From assembly GCA_002420185.1 (NCBI GenBank), contig DIHO01000008.1, positions 54,700 through 118,699 on the forward strand: a stretch of 64,000 nucleotides of DNA, written 5' to 3'. Shown one piece after another: positions 53,543 to 63,231 of the stretch. Position 1 is the stretch's first letter, and each line of letters starts with the position of its first letter. The notes below the pieces were generated by a model. The model did not search any database. It was not told the origin of the DNA and was given only the letters and a program-made list of their open reading frames with translations. The position numbers were made by a program, and so were the translations under genes. This DNA comes from Opitutales bacterium UBA5694 (GTDB lineage: Bacteria > Verrucomicrobiota > Verrucomicrobiia > Opitutales > Opitutaceae).

Positions 53543-54901
53543 CTAACGGATCATCGCCTGCTTAACTTGGCCAATCAATGACTTAAGCTCGCTGCTAGGT
53601 TTCCTCAGAAGAGCGCGTTGCAGCAATTCAAGTGATTCAGAAAAGCGATTTTCATCGATGAGGGTTTGCGAAGCCAAAATCAGGGCATCATATTCATGTT
53701 TTTCCGAGTTGTACGCTCTTTCGAAATAGTACATCGCTTTCGCCTTCTGGCCTCTCTCGGAATGATGTGACCCTAGTAGAGTTAGCACTTCGCCATTCAA
53801 TGGATCAATCTCTAAGGCTTCCACTAACTTTCCTTCTTCCCCAACACTATCTCCATCGTGCTTAGCGAAAGTCGACTCTAAGAGTAAAAACCGCGTTTTA
53901 TCCTCTATCTTCCAATGCATTTCTAGTGAACCAATCTTATCAAAAAGACGTCGGGCTTCACCCACCTCATCCTTTTCTATTAAGAATTTCACCGACAGAA
54001 GGGCTTCAGAAATTCGCTTAACCAAATCGCCCCGCTCAGCCCCTATATAAGTATCGATCGCAAGTTCGTACATTCCTTGCAAACTGTATATATTCGCAAG
54101 CTGCACACGAGTATCCATCGTTCCATCGCCGAAAGCCTCGATCATTTCAAAAACTTGGGCAGCCTTATAAAATTGCTCGGTTTCAACATAAACATTCGCC
54201 TGATAGATGCGATAGATATTTTTCTGGGGGTTACGCCGTATTAGTTCTTCCAACAATGGCAATGCTTCCGTGTACCGCTTGGCCATCATCATAGCCTGGG
54301 CCTTGCCCTCGACCCATTCGATATTATTTGGATCAAGCATGACCGCGGCATTGTAAGCCAGTTCAGCCGCCATCAGATTCCCTACGCGCAAATGGCAATA
54401 AGCCGCCGAACCGTAGGTATCGGGGCTCGTATCTCCAAGTTCGATAGATCTAACAAGTGCTATCATCCCCCCTTCATAATTCGCTAGCCTCGTCTTCAGC
54501 ATACCTAAGTTTTTCCAGGCCCTTCTGAATGTAGGAAATTTTTCGATCGCTCGATCGTACTCAGCCAAAGCGTCTTCCCAAGCACCTCCATTAAAGTAAA
54601 GGTTGGCTAAGATGAAATTGAATGAAGCCGTCGCGGGTGTTTCTTCACCCAGCATGCCTTCCAGCATAGATTTGGCAAACTCCGGGTTTTCTTCTACCAT
54701 CGGACCAATTTTTTCCAATAAAGAAATCTCCAGTTCCTGGAGTTCCGGCTCCCGGTCCTCCAGAACTCCATAGCTTGCGGTGAATCGCTTTTGAAACTCG
54801 GGTCCAAACAAATCCGGCTTCCCCATTTCATCGGCTTCCTGGTCCTGCCCAGAAGTGTAACCAATACTTAAAACAGCGAATGCAACTACCAATTTTTTCA
54901 T
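53543..54901 (-). CDS. exported TPR protein, last gene of the Ton operon
   Basis: The 452-residue product has a signal peptide (KKLVVAFAVLSIGYTSG) and at least eight tetratricopeptide-like repeats, for example AWEDALAEYDRAIEKFPTFRRAWKNLG, AELAYNAAVMLDPNNIEW and KAKAMYYFERAYNSEKHEYDAL. It probably scaffolds proteins in the periplasm. The ATG overlaps the tonB stop (54898-54901). TPR proteins at the end of DUF3450-containing Ton operons are known from Vibrio and other marine bacteria (TtpC-type systems), supporting a role in assembling the energy-transducing complex. Confidence 0.88.
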   Translation of the reverse strand: MKKLVVAFAVLSIGYTSGQDQEADEMGKPDLFGPEFQKRFTASYGVLEDREPELQELEISLLEKIGPMVEENPEFAKSMLEGMLGEETPATASFNFILANLYFNGGAWEDALAEYDRAIEKFPTFRRAWKNLGMLKTRLANYEGGMIALVRSIELGDTSPDTYGSAAYCHLRVGNLMAAELAYNAAVMLDPNNIEWVEGKAQAMMMAKRYTEALPLLEELIRRNPQKNIYRIYQANVYVETEQFYKAAQVFEMIEAFGDGTMDTRVQLANIYSLQGMYELAIDTYIGAERGDLVKRISEALLSVKFLIEKDEVGEARRLFDKIGSLEMHWKIEDKTRFLLLESTFAKHDGDSVGEEGKLVEALEIDPLNGEVLTLLGSHHSERGQKAKAMYYFERAYNSEKHEYDALILASQTLIDENRFSESLELLQRALLRKPSSELKSLIGQVKQAMIR

Positions 54902-55596
54902 AGACTGAATGGAGAAGAGGACGATTTCTGATAGACGAGGACAAAGCGTACCCAACACTTAACCTTCTGACCATTTTTCTTGGCTGGCCTGAACCGCCAG
55001 CGCCTTAGGTCTTTGATAATAAAGGGTCTTGCTTCCTCAATAGGAGTATTCAAGACCATTACATGGATAGGGCGCCCGTTTTCGTCGATTGACAGCTGGA
55101 CGATAATTCTAGCATTTCCCACTTCCTTCCTCAATTTCGGAGGAAGTGTCGGCATAGGACTATAGTTCCTCGCAGGAATTTGATCCACCTCACTCTTCTC
55201 AAAAACGATCGATTCTAGATTCACTTCGATGTTCGGCCTTCGAAAATCGGTCAAATTGACTTCAATTTTATCGGTGACTTGCGATGGTGCGTCTATGGAA
55301 GTTTTTATTGGCGAAACAGTCAGCTTCGCAGGATCTGGATTCAACGTGACGTCGACCTGTATCGGAACTTGAGATATTTCAACCGTTTCCACTATCTCCG
55401 GTGGAGGTGGTGGAGGTGGTGGCGGCATGAACAATTCAATCTTCGCAAACGCAACGTCTTCTGTCTGCTCGATATCTCCAAGCCGAGAGATTGACATCGC
55501 TAAAAACAAAATAGCGGTCACGATGACTGCAAATGCGACAACTCTGATCGAATTCGTAGACTGATTCAATCTCGTCTCTAGGGAATACGCCTTCAT
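54898..55596 (-). CDS. tonB: TonB energy transducer
   Basis: The 232-residue protein has an N-terminal membrane anchor (VVAFAVIVTAILFLAM), a run of nine prolines within FMPPPPP, a periplasmic linker and a C-terminal TonB domain (about 145-225: ARIIVQLSIDENGRPIHVMVLN, RRWRFRPAKKNGQKV). It couples the ExbBD proton-driven motor to TonB-dependent outer-membrane receptors, which are not encoded in this window. Translation is coupled on both sides by 4-bp overlaps with exbD and the TPR gene. Confidence 0.93.
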   Translation of the reverse strand: MKAYSLETRLNQSTNSIRVVAFAVIVTAILFLAMSISRLGDIEQTEDVAFAKIELFMPPPPPPPPPEIVETVEISQVPIQVDVTLNPDPAKLTVSPIKTSIDAPSQVTDKIEVNLTDFRRPNIEVNLESIVFEKSEVDQIPARNYSPMPTLPPKLRKEVGNARIIVQLSIDENGRPIHVMVLNTPIEEARPFIIKDLRRWRFRPAKKNGQKVKCWVRFVLVYQKSSSSPFSL

Positions 55597-55994
55597 TCTT
55601 TCGTCGCAAAATGAATGTCCTTACCGCCCGCAGCCTTTACTTCACCATATACCTTGGCAAAGGTATCGTGAATGGACTCCCGGTCAGCCTGGATTATAAT
55701 CGGAACGTCTTCGATAGTGAGGACCCGGTGAACGATCGGACGCACGCGTGCGAGTGAAATCTCTTTTCCTCCGTAAAAGATCCTACCGTTATCTGTAATC
55801 GCGATTAGAATACTGTTTTTTGGAAGCGGTGTGGAGTTACTAGCCTCAGGCTTTTCAACATCGATACCTGCTTCTTGAACGAAAACCGTCGTAACTATGA
55901 AGAAAATGAGCAGAATGAATATACAATCGATCATCGGGGACAAATTAATTTCTGTCTCCCCACCTAGATCTAAATCTGCCATGTTGCGCCTCAC
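55593..55994 (-). CDS. exbD: ExbD/TolR-family protein
   Basis: The 133-residue protein has a short cytosolic head, one membrane helix with the proton-carrying Asp in INLSPMIDCIFILLIFF, and a small periplasmic domain (VPIIIQADRESIHDTFAKVY). It forms the rotor/ion-conducting part of the Ton motor with ExbB. The coupled start is GTG 55994, overlapping the previous stop; an ATG four codons downstream (55982) is equally plausible. Confidence 0.95.
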   Translation of the reverse strand: MRRNMADLDLGGETEINLSPMIDCIFILLIFFIVTTVFVQEAGIDVEKPEASNSTPLPKNSILIAITDNGRIFYGGKEISLARVRPIVHRVLTIEDVPIIIQADRESIHDTFAKVYGEVKAAGGKDIHFATKE

Positions 55995-56521
55995 TTCGCA
56001 AATGCCTCTTCAATATGAATCGATACAAGTTCCTGATGGGCAATTTCCTCCTGCCGCTTCTTCGCTTCTCGCTTGATCCACTGAATCATAAAAATCGCCG
56101 GAATCGCTACGATCAGCCCCGCTTGGGTAGTAACGAGGGCAAATTGAACACCTCGGCTAACTTGGGAAGTTGTCTCCTGCATTCTTTGCGAAAGACTTTC
56201 AAACGTATCCAGCATTCCAATCACGGTACCTAGAAGACCTAGCAAGGGTGCGGCGGCCGCGAGCATACCGATGTATGCGACTTGACGGGAAACAATTTCA
56301 CTAAACTCGCGTTTAGCTTGTGAATACGCTATCTCCTGCTCAACATTTGTTGCGTTTTTATCTAGACCGCTTGCAAACTCAGGGATCGAAAACCCTTTGA
56401 CAAAAAACAAAGTACCGAGTGCAGACCTATAAAGCAGCACCGACAACAGGATCAGCGAAATCATCACAACTCCTCCATCCTGGATAGATTGCCAGGCCTC
56501 CAGATAAAACGCGTCTTTCAT
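55991..56521 (-). CDS. exbB: ExbB/TolQ-family proton channel protein, short form
   Basis: The 176-residue protein is a MotA/TolQ/ExbB channel subunit with three membrane spans: GGVVMISLILLSVLLY near the start, then AAAAPLLGLLGTVIGMLDTFESLS and ALVTTQAGLIVAIPAIFMIQWI. The conserved Gly and Thr/Glu-rich channel residues are present. It works with the adjacent ExbD. One base separates it from the longer ExbB-type protein upstream. Confidence 0.93.
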   Translation of the reverse strand: MKDAFYLEAWQSIQDGGVVMISLILLSVLLYRSALGTLFFVKGFSIPEFASGLDKNATNVEQEIAYSQAKREFSEIVSRQVAYIGMLAAAAPLLGLLGTVIGMLDTFESLSQRMQETTSQVSRGVQFALVTTQAGLIVAIPAIFMIQWIKREAKKRQEEIAHQELVSIHIEEAFAK

Positions 56522-56522
56522 T

Positions 56523-57944
56523 TCAAGCGTCTCCCTTTCCTGTAAGCTTATTCACGATCTTGGAAAACTCAGTGGCCGCTAATTCCATTGTGCTGATACG
56601 GCGTTTAGCTAGCCGCAAGAGCGTTCCATGAATAATCAGCGTAGGAATCGCAACCACGAGCCCTAGTTCCGTTGTCACGAGTGCCTCAGATATCCCAGCC
56701 GAAAGGGCTTTTGGATCTCCCGATCCGAATATCGTGATCAATGTGAATGTTTTAATCATTCCAACCACCGTCCCCAGAAGACCCATCAAAGGGGTCGCCG
56801 CCGCCGTCACTGCTAGCCAAGGGAGAAAGCGCTCGAGTCGAGGCTTACGATGCAAAATCACGCTAATCATGTGGTCCTCCATCAATTCCCGATCTTCGTT
56901 GGCATGAGTCGCTCCCTCAGCAAGCATGGCCCTCATCCACGGCTTACTTTTCGTAATCTGCTCATTCGCTTTTTCAAGGTTTCCTTCCACCGCCGCCGCC
57001 GCAGTTGAAGCCAGATTTGAAGGAATCGATACGTTCAACGCGTTGAAGTCGATTAGCTTCACGCCAGCAAGGATGAACGCCAAAATACCCATTGCAATGA
57101 TAAGATAGCCGACCACTCCACCTTTTTCAATGTGCTCCCGCCAATTATCACTCGCCCTTTCGAGCGATGCCGCTTTACCCATCGAGGCGTCCAAAGGCAG
57201 GTTAAACTGACCTGAGGATCCGTATTTTCTTAAAGACTCACCAAATGCCCCTTCCAAAGTTGAGATTGCGGGTTGGATGGCTCCCGGTCGGTAGTTAAGC
57301 GTCCCCACTTCCCTACCACTTTTCTCCCGAAAAAATGCTGCCGGACCAAAAACAATCACATCGCCATCGAGAATCTCGCCAGCCTGATCGATCCCTTGCC
57401 CATCGAAGGAATAGCCACCAGAAATTAGCTTGAGGCGCTGCAGGCAAATTTCGACTGCCTCAGTACGCTTCTCCCGAGCTTCCTGCGTCCCTGGGCCTGC
57501 TAGTTCAATGGCCTCTCGATAAGGATCCAGCAAAGCCGAAAACCTCTGGTCCTCCGCAATATTCAATCGCCCTTCATACGTATTCAAATACTGGGCAAAC
57601 AACCCAGATACGTAATCATTCTGAGTCCTTAAATCTCCCGTTAGCAATCGCTGGGCTCTTAACTCTTCTCGGGCCCGTTCTTCCCCTGAGCGGATCGATC
57701 GCACCTGCCCGCGCATTTCGATGACTTGGTTTTCAAGCTCATTGATAAGCTGTGTCAAAGGGACTTTCTCCGCAGCAATTTCCTCTTGGAGAGCGCGATA
57801 TTTCTGCAAGCTTTGCTCTACCCTAATCTCCATTTGATTTGCCAAATCGGCGATATCCTTTTTTTGACCGAATGTGGCCGATGAGAGACAAACAAGTGCC
57901 AAAGCGATCGACGAAAATGGTAAAAATAAATTCCGTAACCTCAT
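56523..57944 (-). CDS. ExbB/TolQ-family protein with exported coiled-coil domain (TtpC-linked type)
   Basis: The 473-residue protein has a signal peptide, a coiled-coil periplasmic region (about 28-125), a small beta domain (180-250) and then a C-terminal MotA/TolQ/ExbB domain with spans GVVGYLIIAMGILAFILAG, LAVTAAATPLMGLLGTVVGMIKTF and ALVTTELGLVVAIPTLIIHG. Long ExbB-type proteins of this design accompany DUF3450 proteins and a second, short ExbB in marine Ton systems. It overlaps the DUF3450 gene by 4 bp. Confidence 0.92.
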   Translation of the reverse strand: MRLRNLFLPFSSIALALVCLSSATFGQKKDIADLANQMEIRVEQSLQKYRALQEEIAAEKVPLTQLINELENQVIEMRGQVRSIRSGEERAREELRAQRLLTGDLRTQNDYVSGLFAQYLNTYEGRLNIAEDQRFSALLDPYREAIELAGPGTQEAREKRTEAVEICLQRLKLISGGYSFDGQGIDQAGEILDGDVIVFGPAAFFREKSGREVGTLNYRPGAIQPAISTLEGAFGESLRKYGSSGQFNLPLDASMGKAASLERASDNWREHIEKGGVVGYLIIAMGILAFILAGVKLIDFNALNVSIPSNLASTAAAAVEGNLEKANEQITKSKPWMRAMLAEGATHANEDRELMEDHMISVILHRKPRLERFLPWLAVTAAATPLMGLLGTVVGMIKTFTLITIFGSGDPKALSAGISEALVTTELGLVVAIPTLIIHGTLLRLAKRRISTMELAATEFSKIVNKLTGKGDA

Positions 57945-58744
57945 TTCTCACCTCCTAACTCGTGAAAAACTTTCCCCGGTACGGACTGAATTGACGGAGG
58001 TCGCGTCTGCCCGTGAATCTGCACCAGTTCATGAATTTGCTGGATGTACTCGGGTCGATCATGCCAAACCCAGCCTTCCAGTCCTGGTTTCAACTCCCAC
58101 GCGATTGTGCCCTGAGGATCAACAGCATAGGCTCGAGCAAGACCCCAGTAAAGAACTGAAACCATCACATCCCGACCGTCGGCAAGTTCTCGTGAGACAT
58201 AGTCCATAGTAACGGATCGGTTGAACTCTTCGACACGAGTGAATGCGGCTATCAAAATTTGCGCCCGTGTCCCCAGAGCAATCGGATCAGCCATTTCCAG
58301 TTTTTCCTGAGCGGTATTCATCTCCTCTTCAAGATAATCTGGCACGAATGCTCGGAAACGCAAAAAGAGCTCGGTTAACTCATCCAGCTTACCAGCATAG
58401 TAAGCCCGTGCTACCTCCTGGTCCTCATAAGTATGCTCATTTTTCGCGAACTCGCTCGATCGCATTTCGGCTGAAACTTTCAAGTTATCCAGTACCTCCG
58501 TCAGTTCGCCAATGCTGGCTTCAAGCACTTTTACACTCTGAGACAAAACTTTTCTCTGGGATTTCCAGGCGTTGTGCTCTTCTGCTATTCGCTGTTCCAA
58601 GTCTAGCCAACGTTTCGTGGCCGACTCGAGACGCTCGTAGTCGTCACCTAAGGCACTCACTGCGACTCCGAGAAAAATTGCTAGTTTGAAAAAGCAACGC
58701 GTTATAAAACGTGCTATGTGAAAGGGAGAAGGTCCTTCTGTCAT
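57941..58744 (-). CDS. DUF3450 periplasmic protein, first gene of the Ton operon
   Basis: The product (267 residues from the ATG at 58744) has a signal peptide and a DUF3450 coiled-coil domain: ATKRWLDLEQRIAEEHNAW, VLEASIGELTEVLDNLK, then the helical-to-beta C-terminal part with VSVLYWGLARAYAVDPQG and GWVWHDRPEYIQQI. DUF3450 proteins are found in TonB operons with two ExbB proteins and probably link the motor to the envelope. Upstream ATG 58786 and a TTG 58828 would add a cytosolic leader; I prefer 58744 because of the signal peptide. Confidence 0.88.
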   Translation of the reverse strand: MTEGPSPFHIARFITRCFFKLAIFLGVAVSALGDDYERLESATKRWLDLEQRIAEEHNAWKSQRKVLSQSVKVLEASIGELTEVLDNLKVSAEMRSSEFAKNEHTYEDQEVARAYYAGKLDELTELFLRFRAFVPDYLEEEMNTAQEKLEMADPIALGTRAQILIAAFTRVEEFNRSVTMDYVSRELADGRDVMVSVLYWGLARAYAVDPQGTIAWELKPGLEGWVWHDRPEYIQQIHELVQIHGQTRPPSIQSVPGKVFHELGGEK

Positions 58745-59302
58745 CTGGTTTGGCGCAAATGCTCGTCGAGCGATCTTTTTTTGCATCCTCAACGCTTCCA
58801 AGTTCTCAAAGCCAATCCTCTGGGTCAAGCGCGTTCATTGCAAACAAACCTCATTAATACAGCAGATATCAACTAGAACCTAAGATTAATAGTCAACACT
58901 CTCAGCTGTAAAAGGCAAGCAGGGAAAATTGGGAAACGATATTAAAGAACTAGAAGTGAACTATTTCTAAAAAGACGGCGGGGAAATGACATCGATTAAG
59001 ACGGTGAAGGCGAAGCGGCTTAAAAAAATGAATATGGCACAGCCCGCAAAATGAAATCAGTAGTCGTATTCAATCGTGAAGGACACCGCGGATTGGTAAA
59101 TATTCTATCAGCATACCAACCTCCAACGATACTACCTTTAAGGACCTTTAAACAATTTCCGAATCTGGTCCAATGTTTAATCCCTATCTATTTTGACCGT
59201 TTTTTTCATACGTTGCGTAACCTTCACCCAAAAAAGTACATCGCTGTAGCCCTTTATCCTTCGCCAAACCCCTTGTGCCAACCACTTCCTCCCCCTGCTC
59301 TC
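58745..59302. other. intergenic region upstream of the Ton operon, with one tiny ORF
   Basis: Contains the promoter of the Ton operon on the minus strand. On the plus strand, 58986-59054 encodes a basic 22-residue peptide (MTSIKTVKAKRLKKMNMAQP) preceded by GGCGGGGAA; I cannot tell whether it is translated. An AT-rich tract follows. Confidence 0.35.
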
Positions 59303-59584
59303 ATGAAAATGACAAGCCTATTCACCTGCTTACTCACAGCTCTAATCTTCGCATTTTTCATTTCCCCCACCGCTTCCACCCAAATTTCCATGACTCGAGG
59401 GCAGGCAGAGGAAGCGAAGAACCACGTTACCGATATCATAGAAAACCGGTTGCTAAGAGTTCTGCAAGGCATCGGAGTCAAAAAGAAGCAGCTCAGACCC
59501 ATGCAGGAAGCACTCACCCGGTTTTTAGTAACCATACAAATTGAAGAGGCAAAGATGCAGGCCGATTTCCAAAATGCTGACTGA
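59303..59584 (+). CDS. small exported protein of unknown function
   Basis: The 93-residue product has a clear signal peptide (KMTSLFTCLLTALIFAFFISPTASTQ) and a mature helical, charged domain (EEAKNHVTDIIENRLLRVLQ, KKKQLRPMQEALTRFLVTIQ). The frame is open 84 codons further upstream, but that part lacks a signal and has no homology, so I use ATG 59303. I do not recognise the family. It precedes rsmG by 250 bp. Confidence 0.55.
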   Translation: MKMTSLFTCLLTALIFAFFISPTASTQISMTRGQAEEAKNHVTDIIENRLLRVLQGIGVKKKQLRPMQEALTRFLVTIQIEEAKMQADFQNAD

Positions 59585-59837
59585 AGGCGGCCGCCCCAAA
59601 ACCAAGGATTGCCAAGCAATTGTGTAACGGAGGGAAAAGCTCTAAAACTTCGTGGAGAACTGAACAAAAAAGTGAAGGCAACTACCGTCAAAAGTAGTAC
59701 AAGACTTTCCAGTCGACGATGACAAAGCTCATTCCTTAACTGCGGCGTGCTCCGGGTGGCCGAGGCGGTCGCTATGTTTGTGGTTTAGTGGATTTTTGTT
59801 TGCACTTGGTGCCAGGCACGGCCACTGAGAACGCTGC

Positions 59838-60479
59838 ATGGATTTCGACCTTCGAATCGTAGAACGACACTTCCCTGTTCTTACGTCGCTTCAATATGAA
59901 CGACTCGCCCAATTCGCTGATTTGATCGGTGAATGGAACCAGAAGATCAATCTCATATCACGGTCTGACATTGGCAATCTACCGAAGCGACACATTCTCC
60001 ACTCGCTCGCCATTGCCAAAGCGATGCCTTTCCAACCTGGCACTCGCATCATGGACGTCGGCACTGGAGGGGGGTTCCCAGGTCTTCCTCTGGCCATACT
60101 CTTTCCCGAATGTGGATTCCACTTGGTTGATTCAATTGGAAAAAAAATCAAAGTAGTTGTAGACTGCGTCCAAAGGCTCGGTCTGGACAATGTATCCGCT
60201 GAACAAGTGCGAGCAGACAAAGTCCCTAAGCAATTTGACTTCGTTGTCGCTCGAGCAGTGACACAGCTTCCAGAGTTTATGAATTGGGTGCGCAAGAAAA
60301 TAAAAAAAACCGCTTTCAACAATTTGCCAAACGGGGTCCTCTATCTCAAGGGGGGCGTCCTAAAGGATGAATTCGAAAAAATAAGGGAGACGCCAGTTGC
60401 GTTTCCCATACGGGAATTCTTCGACTTCGAGGATTTCGATCAGAAGTATGTGATTCACGTTCCTGTTGAACGAGACTAG
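59838..60479 (+). CDS. rsmG: 16S rRNA (guanine(527)-N(7))-methyltransferase
   Basis: The 213-residue enzyme methylates G527 of 16S rRNA. Motifs are LTSLQYERLAQFADLIGEWN, INLISR, LPKRHILHSLAI, then the SAM-binding IMDVGTGGGFPGLPLAILFP and FDFVVARAV. No mnmG or parA is adjacent. The following helicase ORF begins inside its last codons. Confidence 0.95.
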   Translation: MDFDLRIVERHFPVLTSLQYERLAQFADLIGEWNQKINLISRSDIGNLPKRHILHSLAIAKAMPFQPGTRIMDVGTGGGFPGLPLAILFPECGFHLVDSIGKKIKVVVDCVQRLGLDNVSAEQVRADKVPKQFDFVVARAVTQLPEFMNWVRKKIKKTAFNNLPNGVLYLKGGVLKDEFEKIRETPVAFPIREFFDFEDFDQKYVIHVPVERD

Positions 60480-62997
60480 GGCATTCGGATCTAAAATCGT
60501 GGACTTACGCATAATCATCCCACCGAATCTGGGCTCTTCCGCACTGCGGGACGCTATTCCAATAAAGCTGGAAGCACTTGATCGCGAAGGCAAAGTTCAA
60601 ACCCCAGAGGCCTTACCTGAGACTGCATTTGGAGATCTGACCGAGAGCCAACGCATCGCAGCGTTTTCACTTTTCCAATGGTCCGGCGGGAAACTGTCTT
60701 CTTTTTTACAGCTGGATAGGGTAAAACTTTCTCATCTGGTGGACACACTCCAAGGTCAGCAAGTCTTCTTTTGGGTAAACCACCCGAAGGTACCAATTGA
60801 ATGGAATGGGGGAGAGCTAATTGGGGTGAGCGAATTTCTGTCTCAAGAGCCTTCTTCTGGCACCCCGCCAAGGGAAAGCTCGAGCACCGACCAAACTGTA
60901 GGAGCACGATTCCCTTTACCCAGGCAGAGAGAGTCCTTTTCTGGAAGCCCCATGATTGTCGATGGATCCTCTCATTTTCTAACTGTTTCACTTCCTTCTA
61001 GGGAACACCCTTACTACTCGGAAATTCGCGAATTACTGGATTCTTCCCGCTTTCGACTGGAACCTCGAAATCGTAAGTGGTGGCTCCGCGATCGTCACCA
61101 GACTTTGAATTTCCTCGGAGAGTTCTGGACAGACCTTGAAGAAAGATACAGAGCCGAGTTCACTGAAAATTTCCGCTCTCGCACCGCGGAAATCAAAGAA
61201 GCTTCAATCAAGGCGTCGATTCAGGAAGATCGCAACCACTACAGAGTCACGCTTTCGGTCCAAGCAGGAAAAATATCAGAGCAGTCGGTACGCCATTCGC
61301 TCAACTCGGGGTGTCACTACGTGGAATCAGGGCAAAAAGTCTTCCTCATCAAAAAACGGAATCTGGAAAAATTACACGCACTGCAACAGTCCCTCGAATC
61401 GTCTCCTGATGCTCCGCTTCTACACAAGGGGACCTACAAAGTTCCTTTTTCTCGAGCACCAGAGATCGAAAACGAACTAGTCGCGTTGAACCCGAATTTC
61501 AAACCGCCCTCGACCTGGCGAGGCCGAAGCACGGCTCTTCGCGACCTCTCAAAACTCATCAGCCCCCCTCTCCCTGACTCCTTATCGAAAATTCTTCGAC
61601 CCTACCAGACCATCGGAGTGTCTTGGCTTCATCATCTATACACCCACCAACTCGGTGGCATTTTAGCAGATGAAATGGGTCTGGGTAAAACCCTGCAAGC
61701 ACTCGCTTTAATATCTAGCCTTAAGCTTTCTGACACTAAGAGTTTAGGGGCAAAAGACTTTCCTCATTCAAGCGGATCCAAGCGATCACTCGTCATTTGC
61801 CCCGCTTCGCTCGTCGAGAACTGGAGACGTGAAGCGGAAAAGCATTGTCCAGAATTGCGCGTATTCGTTAACCAAGGATTCAATCGTATCAAAAACGAGA
61901 CAGACCTAGGCTCAGCAGACTTGGTTATTACATCCTACTCCACACTGATTCGAGATCAGTCTATTTTTGCCGTAATGGACTTTCGCTGTGTTTTCGCCGA
62001 TGAGGCACAGCATATGAAAAATCGCCGCACTCAGAATGCGAAAGCGATTCGTAGCCTCGAGTCGCGAGGACGCTTCCTTCTGACCGGCACTCCGGTTGAG
62101 AACAGCATTCGAGACCTTATGTCACTTTTAGAATTCATTTTACCAGTAGGATGGAAGGGAATTCCAAGAGACGCCAAAGGCGAAGACAGGAAATGGCACG
62201 AAAAACGAATTCAAGAGCAGGCCACACCCTACATTCTGCGACGATCAAAGGCTCATGTTATTCCCGAACTTCCAGAGAAACTAGAGCATGTGGTCTATGT
62301 CGAGATGACGCCCGAGCAAAGAAAACTCTACGATCAAACTAAAAATCAGGCAGAGTCCGAGCTGACCGAACTAGAAGAATCAGGAGCTTCTAAAGGATCG
62401 ATCCGGATGAAAACGCTAACGCAGCTTCTCCGTCTTCGTCAGGTTTGTTGCGATCCCCGACTTTTGGAGTCCGAGACAGAACCCAACGCCTCAGCCAAGC
62501 GATCCAATTTCTTCGAACTCCTCGAAGAATCCATTGATGGAGGGCACCGAGTCCTCGTGTTCTCACAGTTTGTTTCTATTCTGACTCTTCTCAGAGACGA
62601 CCTTGAAGATCAGCAAATCGATTACTGCTATTTAGATGGATCCACTCGTAATCGAATGGATGTGGTAGACCGTTTCCAGAACAATGAGACAATCCCTGTG
62701 TTCCTTATTTCGCTAAAAGCCGGAGGAGTGGGACTAAATTTGACCGGTGCCGATACGGTGATTCACTTCGATCCCTGGTGGAATCCAGCCACTGAAGCCC
62801 AAGCCACTGATCGAGCCCACCGAATCGGGCAAAACAGAGTCGTTACGAGCTACAAGCTCATCGTTTCCAATTCAATCGAAGAGCGTGTGCTTCTAATGCA
62901 AAGCACGAAAAAGCAGCTCCTTGCGGAAATATTCGAAGCTAGCGAGGCCAACAATTCGAAAATTGGACTCGAAGAACTTAGATCACTGTTGCGATAG
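60466..62997 (+). CDS. SNF2-family DEAD/DEAH helicase
   Basis: The 843-residue protein is a SWI2/SNF2-type DNA-dependent ATPase. After a variable N-terminal region of about 370 residues (possibly a degenerate SWIM/Bacterial-SNF2 region), the helicase starts at YQTIGVSWLHHL with motif I GILADEMGLGKTLQAL, Ia LVICPASLVENWRRE, II VFADEAQHMKN, III LLTGTPVEN, IV VLVFSQFVSILTLL, V GGVGLNLTGADTVIHFDPWWNP and VI DRAHRIGQ. It likely remodels DNA-protein complexes such as stalled RNA polymerase, as RapA does. The start is either TTG 60466, overlapping rsmG by 14 bp, or GTG 60499. Confidence 0.94.
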   Translation: MNETRAFGSKIVDLRIIIPPNLGSSALRDAIPIKLEALDREGKVQTPEALPETAFGDLTESQRIAAFSLFQWSGGKLSSFLQLDRVKLSHLVDTLQGQQVFFWVNHPKVPIEWNGGELIGVSEFLSQEPSSGTPPRESSSTDQTVGARFPLPRQRESFSGSPMIVDGSSHFLTVSLPSREHPYYSEIRELLDSSRFRLEPRNRKWWLRDRHQTLNFLGEFWTDLEERYRAEFTENFRSRTAEIKEASIKASIQEDRNHYRVTLSVQAGKISEQSVRHSLNSGCHYVESGQKVFLIKKRNLEKLHALQQSLESSPDAPLLHKGTYKVPFSRAPEIENELVALNPNFKPPSTWRGRSTALRDLSKLISPPLPDSLSKILRPYQTIGVSWLHHLYTHQLGGILADEMGLGKTLQALALISSLKLSDTKSLGAKDFPHSSGSKRSLVICPASLVENWRREAEKHCPELRVFVNQGFNRIKNETDLGSADLVITSYSTLIRDQSIFAVMDFRCVFADEAQHMKNRRTQNAKAIRSLESRGRFLLTGTPVENSIRDLMSLLEFILPVGWKGIPRDAKGEDRKWHEKRIQEQATPYILRRSKAHVIPELPEKLEHVVYVEMTPEQRKLYDQTKNQAESELTELEESGASKGSIRMKTLTQLLRLRQVCCDPRLLESETEPNASAKRSNFFELLEESIDGGHRVLVFSQFVSILTLLRDDLEDQQIDYCYLDGSTRNRMDVVDRFQNNETIPVFLISLKAGGVGLNLTGADTVIHFDPWWNPATEAQATDRAHRIGQNRVVTSYKLIVSNSIEERVLLMQSTKKQLLAEIFEASEANNSKIGLEELRSLLR

Positions 62998-63231
62998 TAT
63001 TGGGATATCCCATGTCAATTAGAGCACGTCTAGCACATCCTCAATCTCCTATGTATCAGACCGTAGAGAATGAGACAGGAAAAAACCGGGCGATTACTAG
63101 GTTGAGGTGCCGGGATCGATGAAGACGCGTACTTTGTGATTACGGGAGATCAAAAAGTGGCCTCCGAAGCACTGCTGTTCCTATCCGACCCTCGCGCTTA
63201 AGAACCGCAGTGATTACTCTGCATCTAGCCG

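Noticed and set aside
58986..59054. 22-residue basic ORF with a G-rich upstream sequence
   Set aside because: Too short to support as a gene without comparative data; mentioned only in the intergenic note.
63110..63201. Plus-strand fragment reading DEDAYFVITGDQKVASEALL, resembling the end of a PIN-domain toxin
   Set aside because: Only 29 codons, no start, and the upstream frame is closed by a stop; at most a relic, too short to call.
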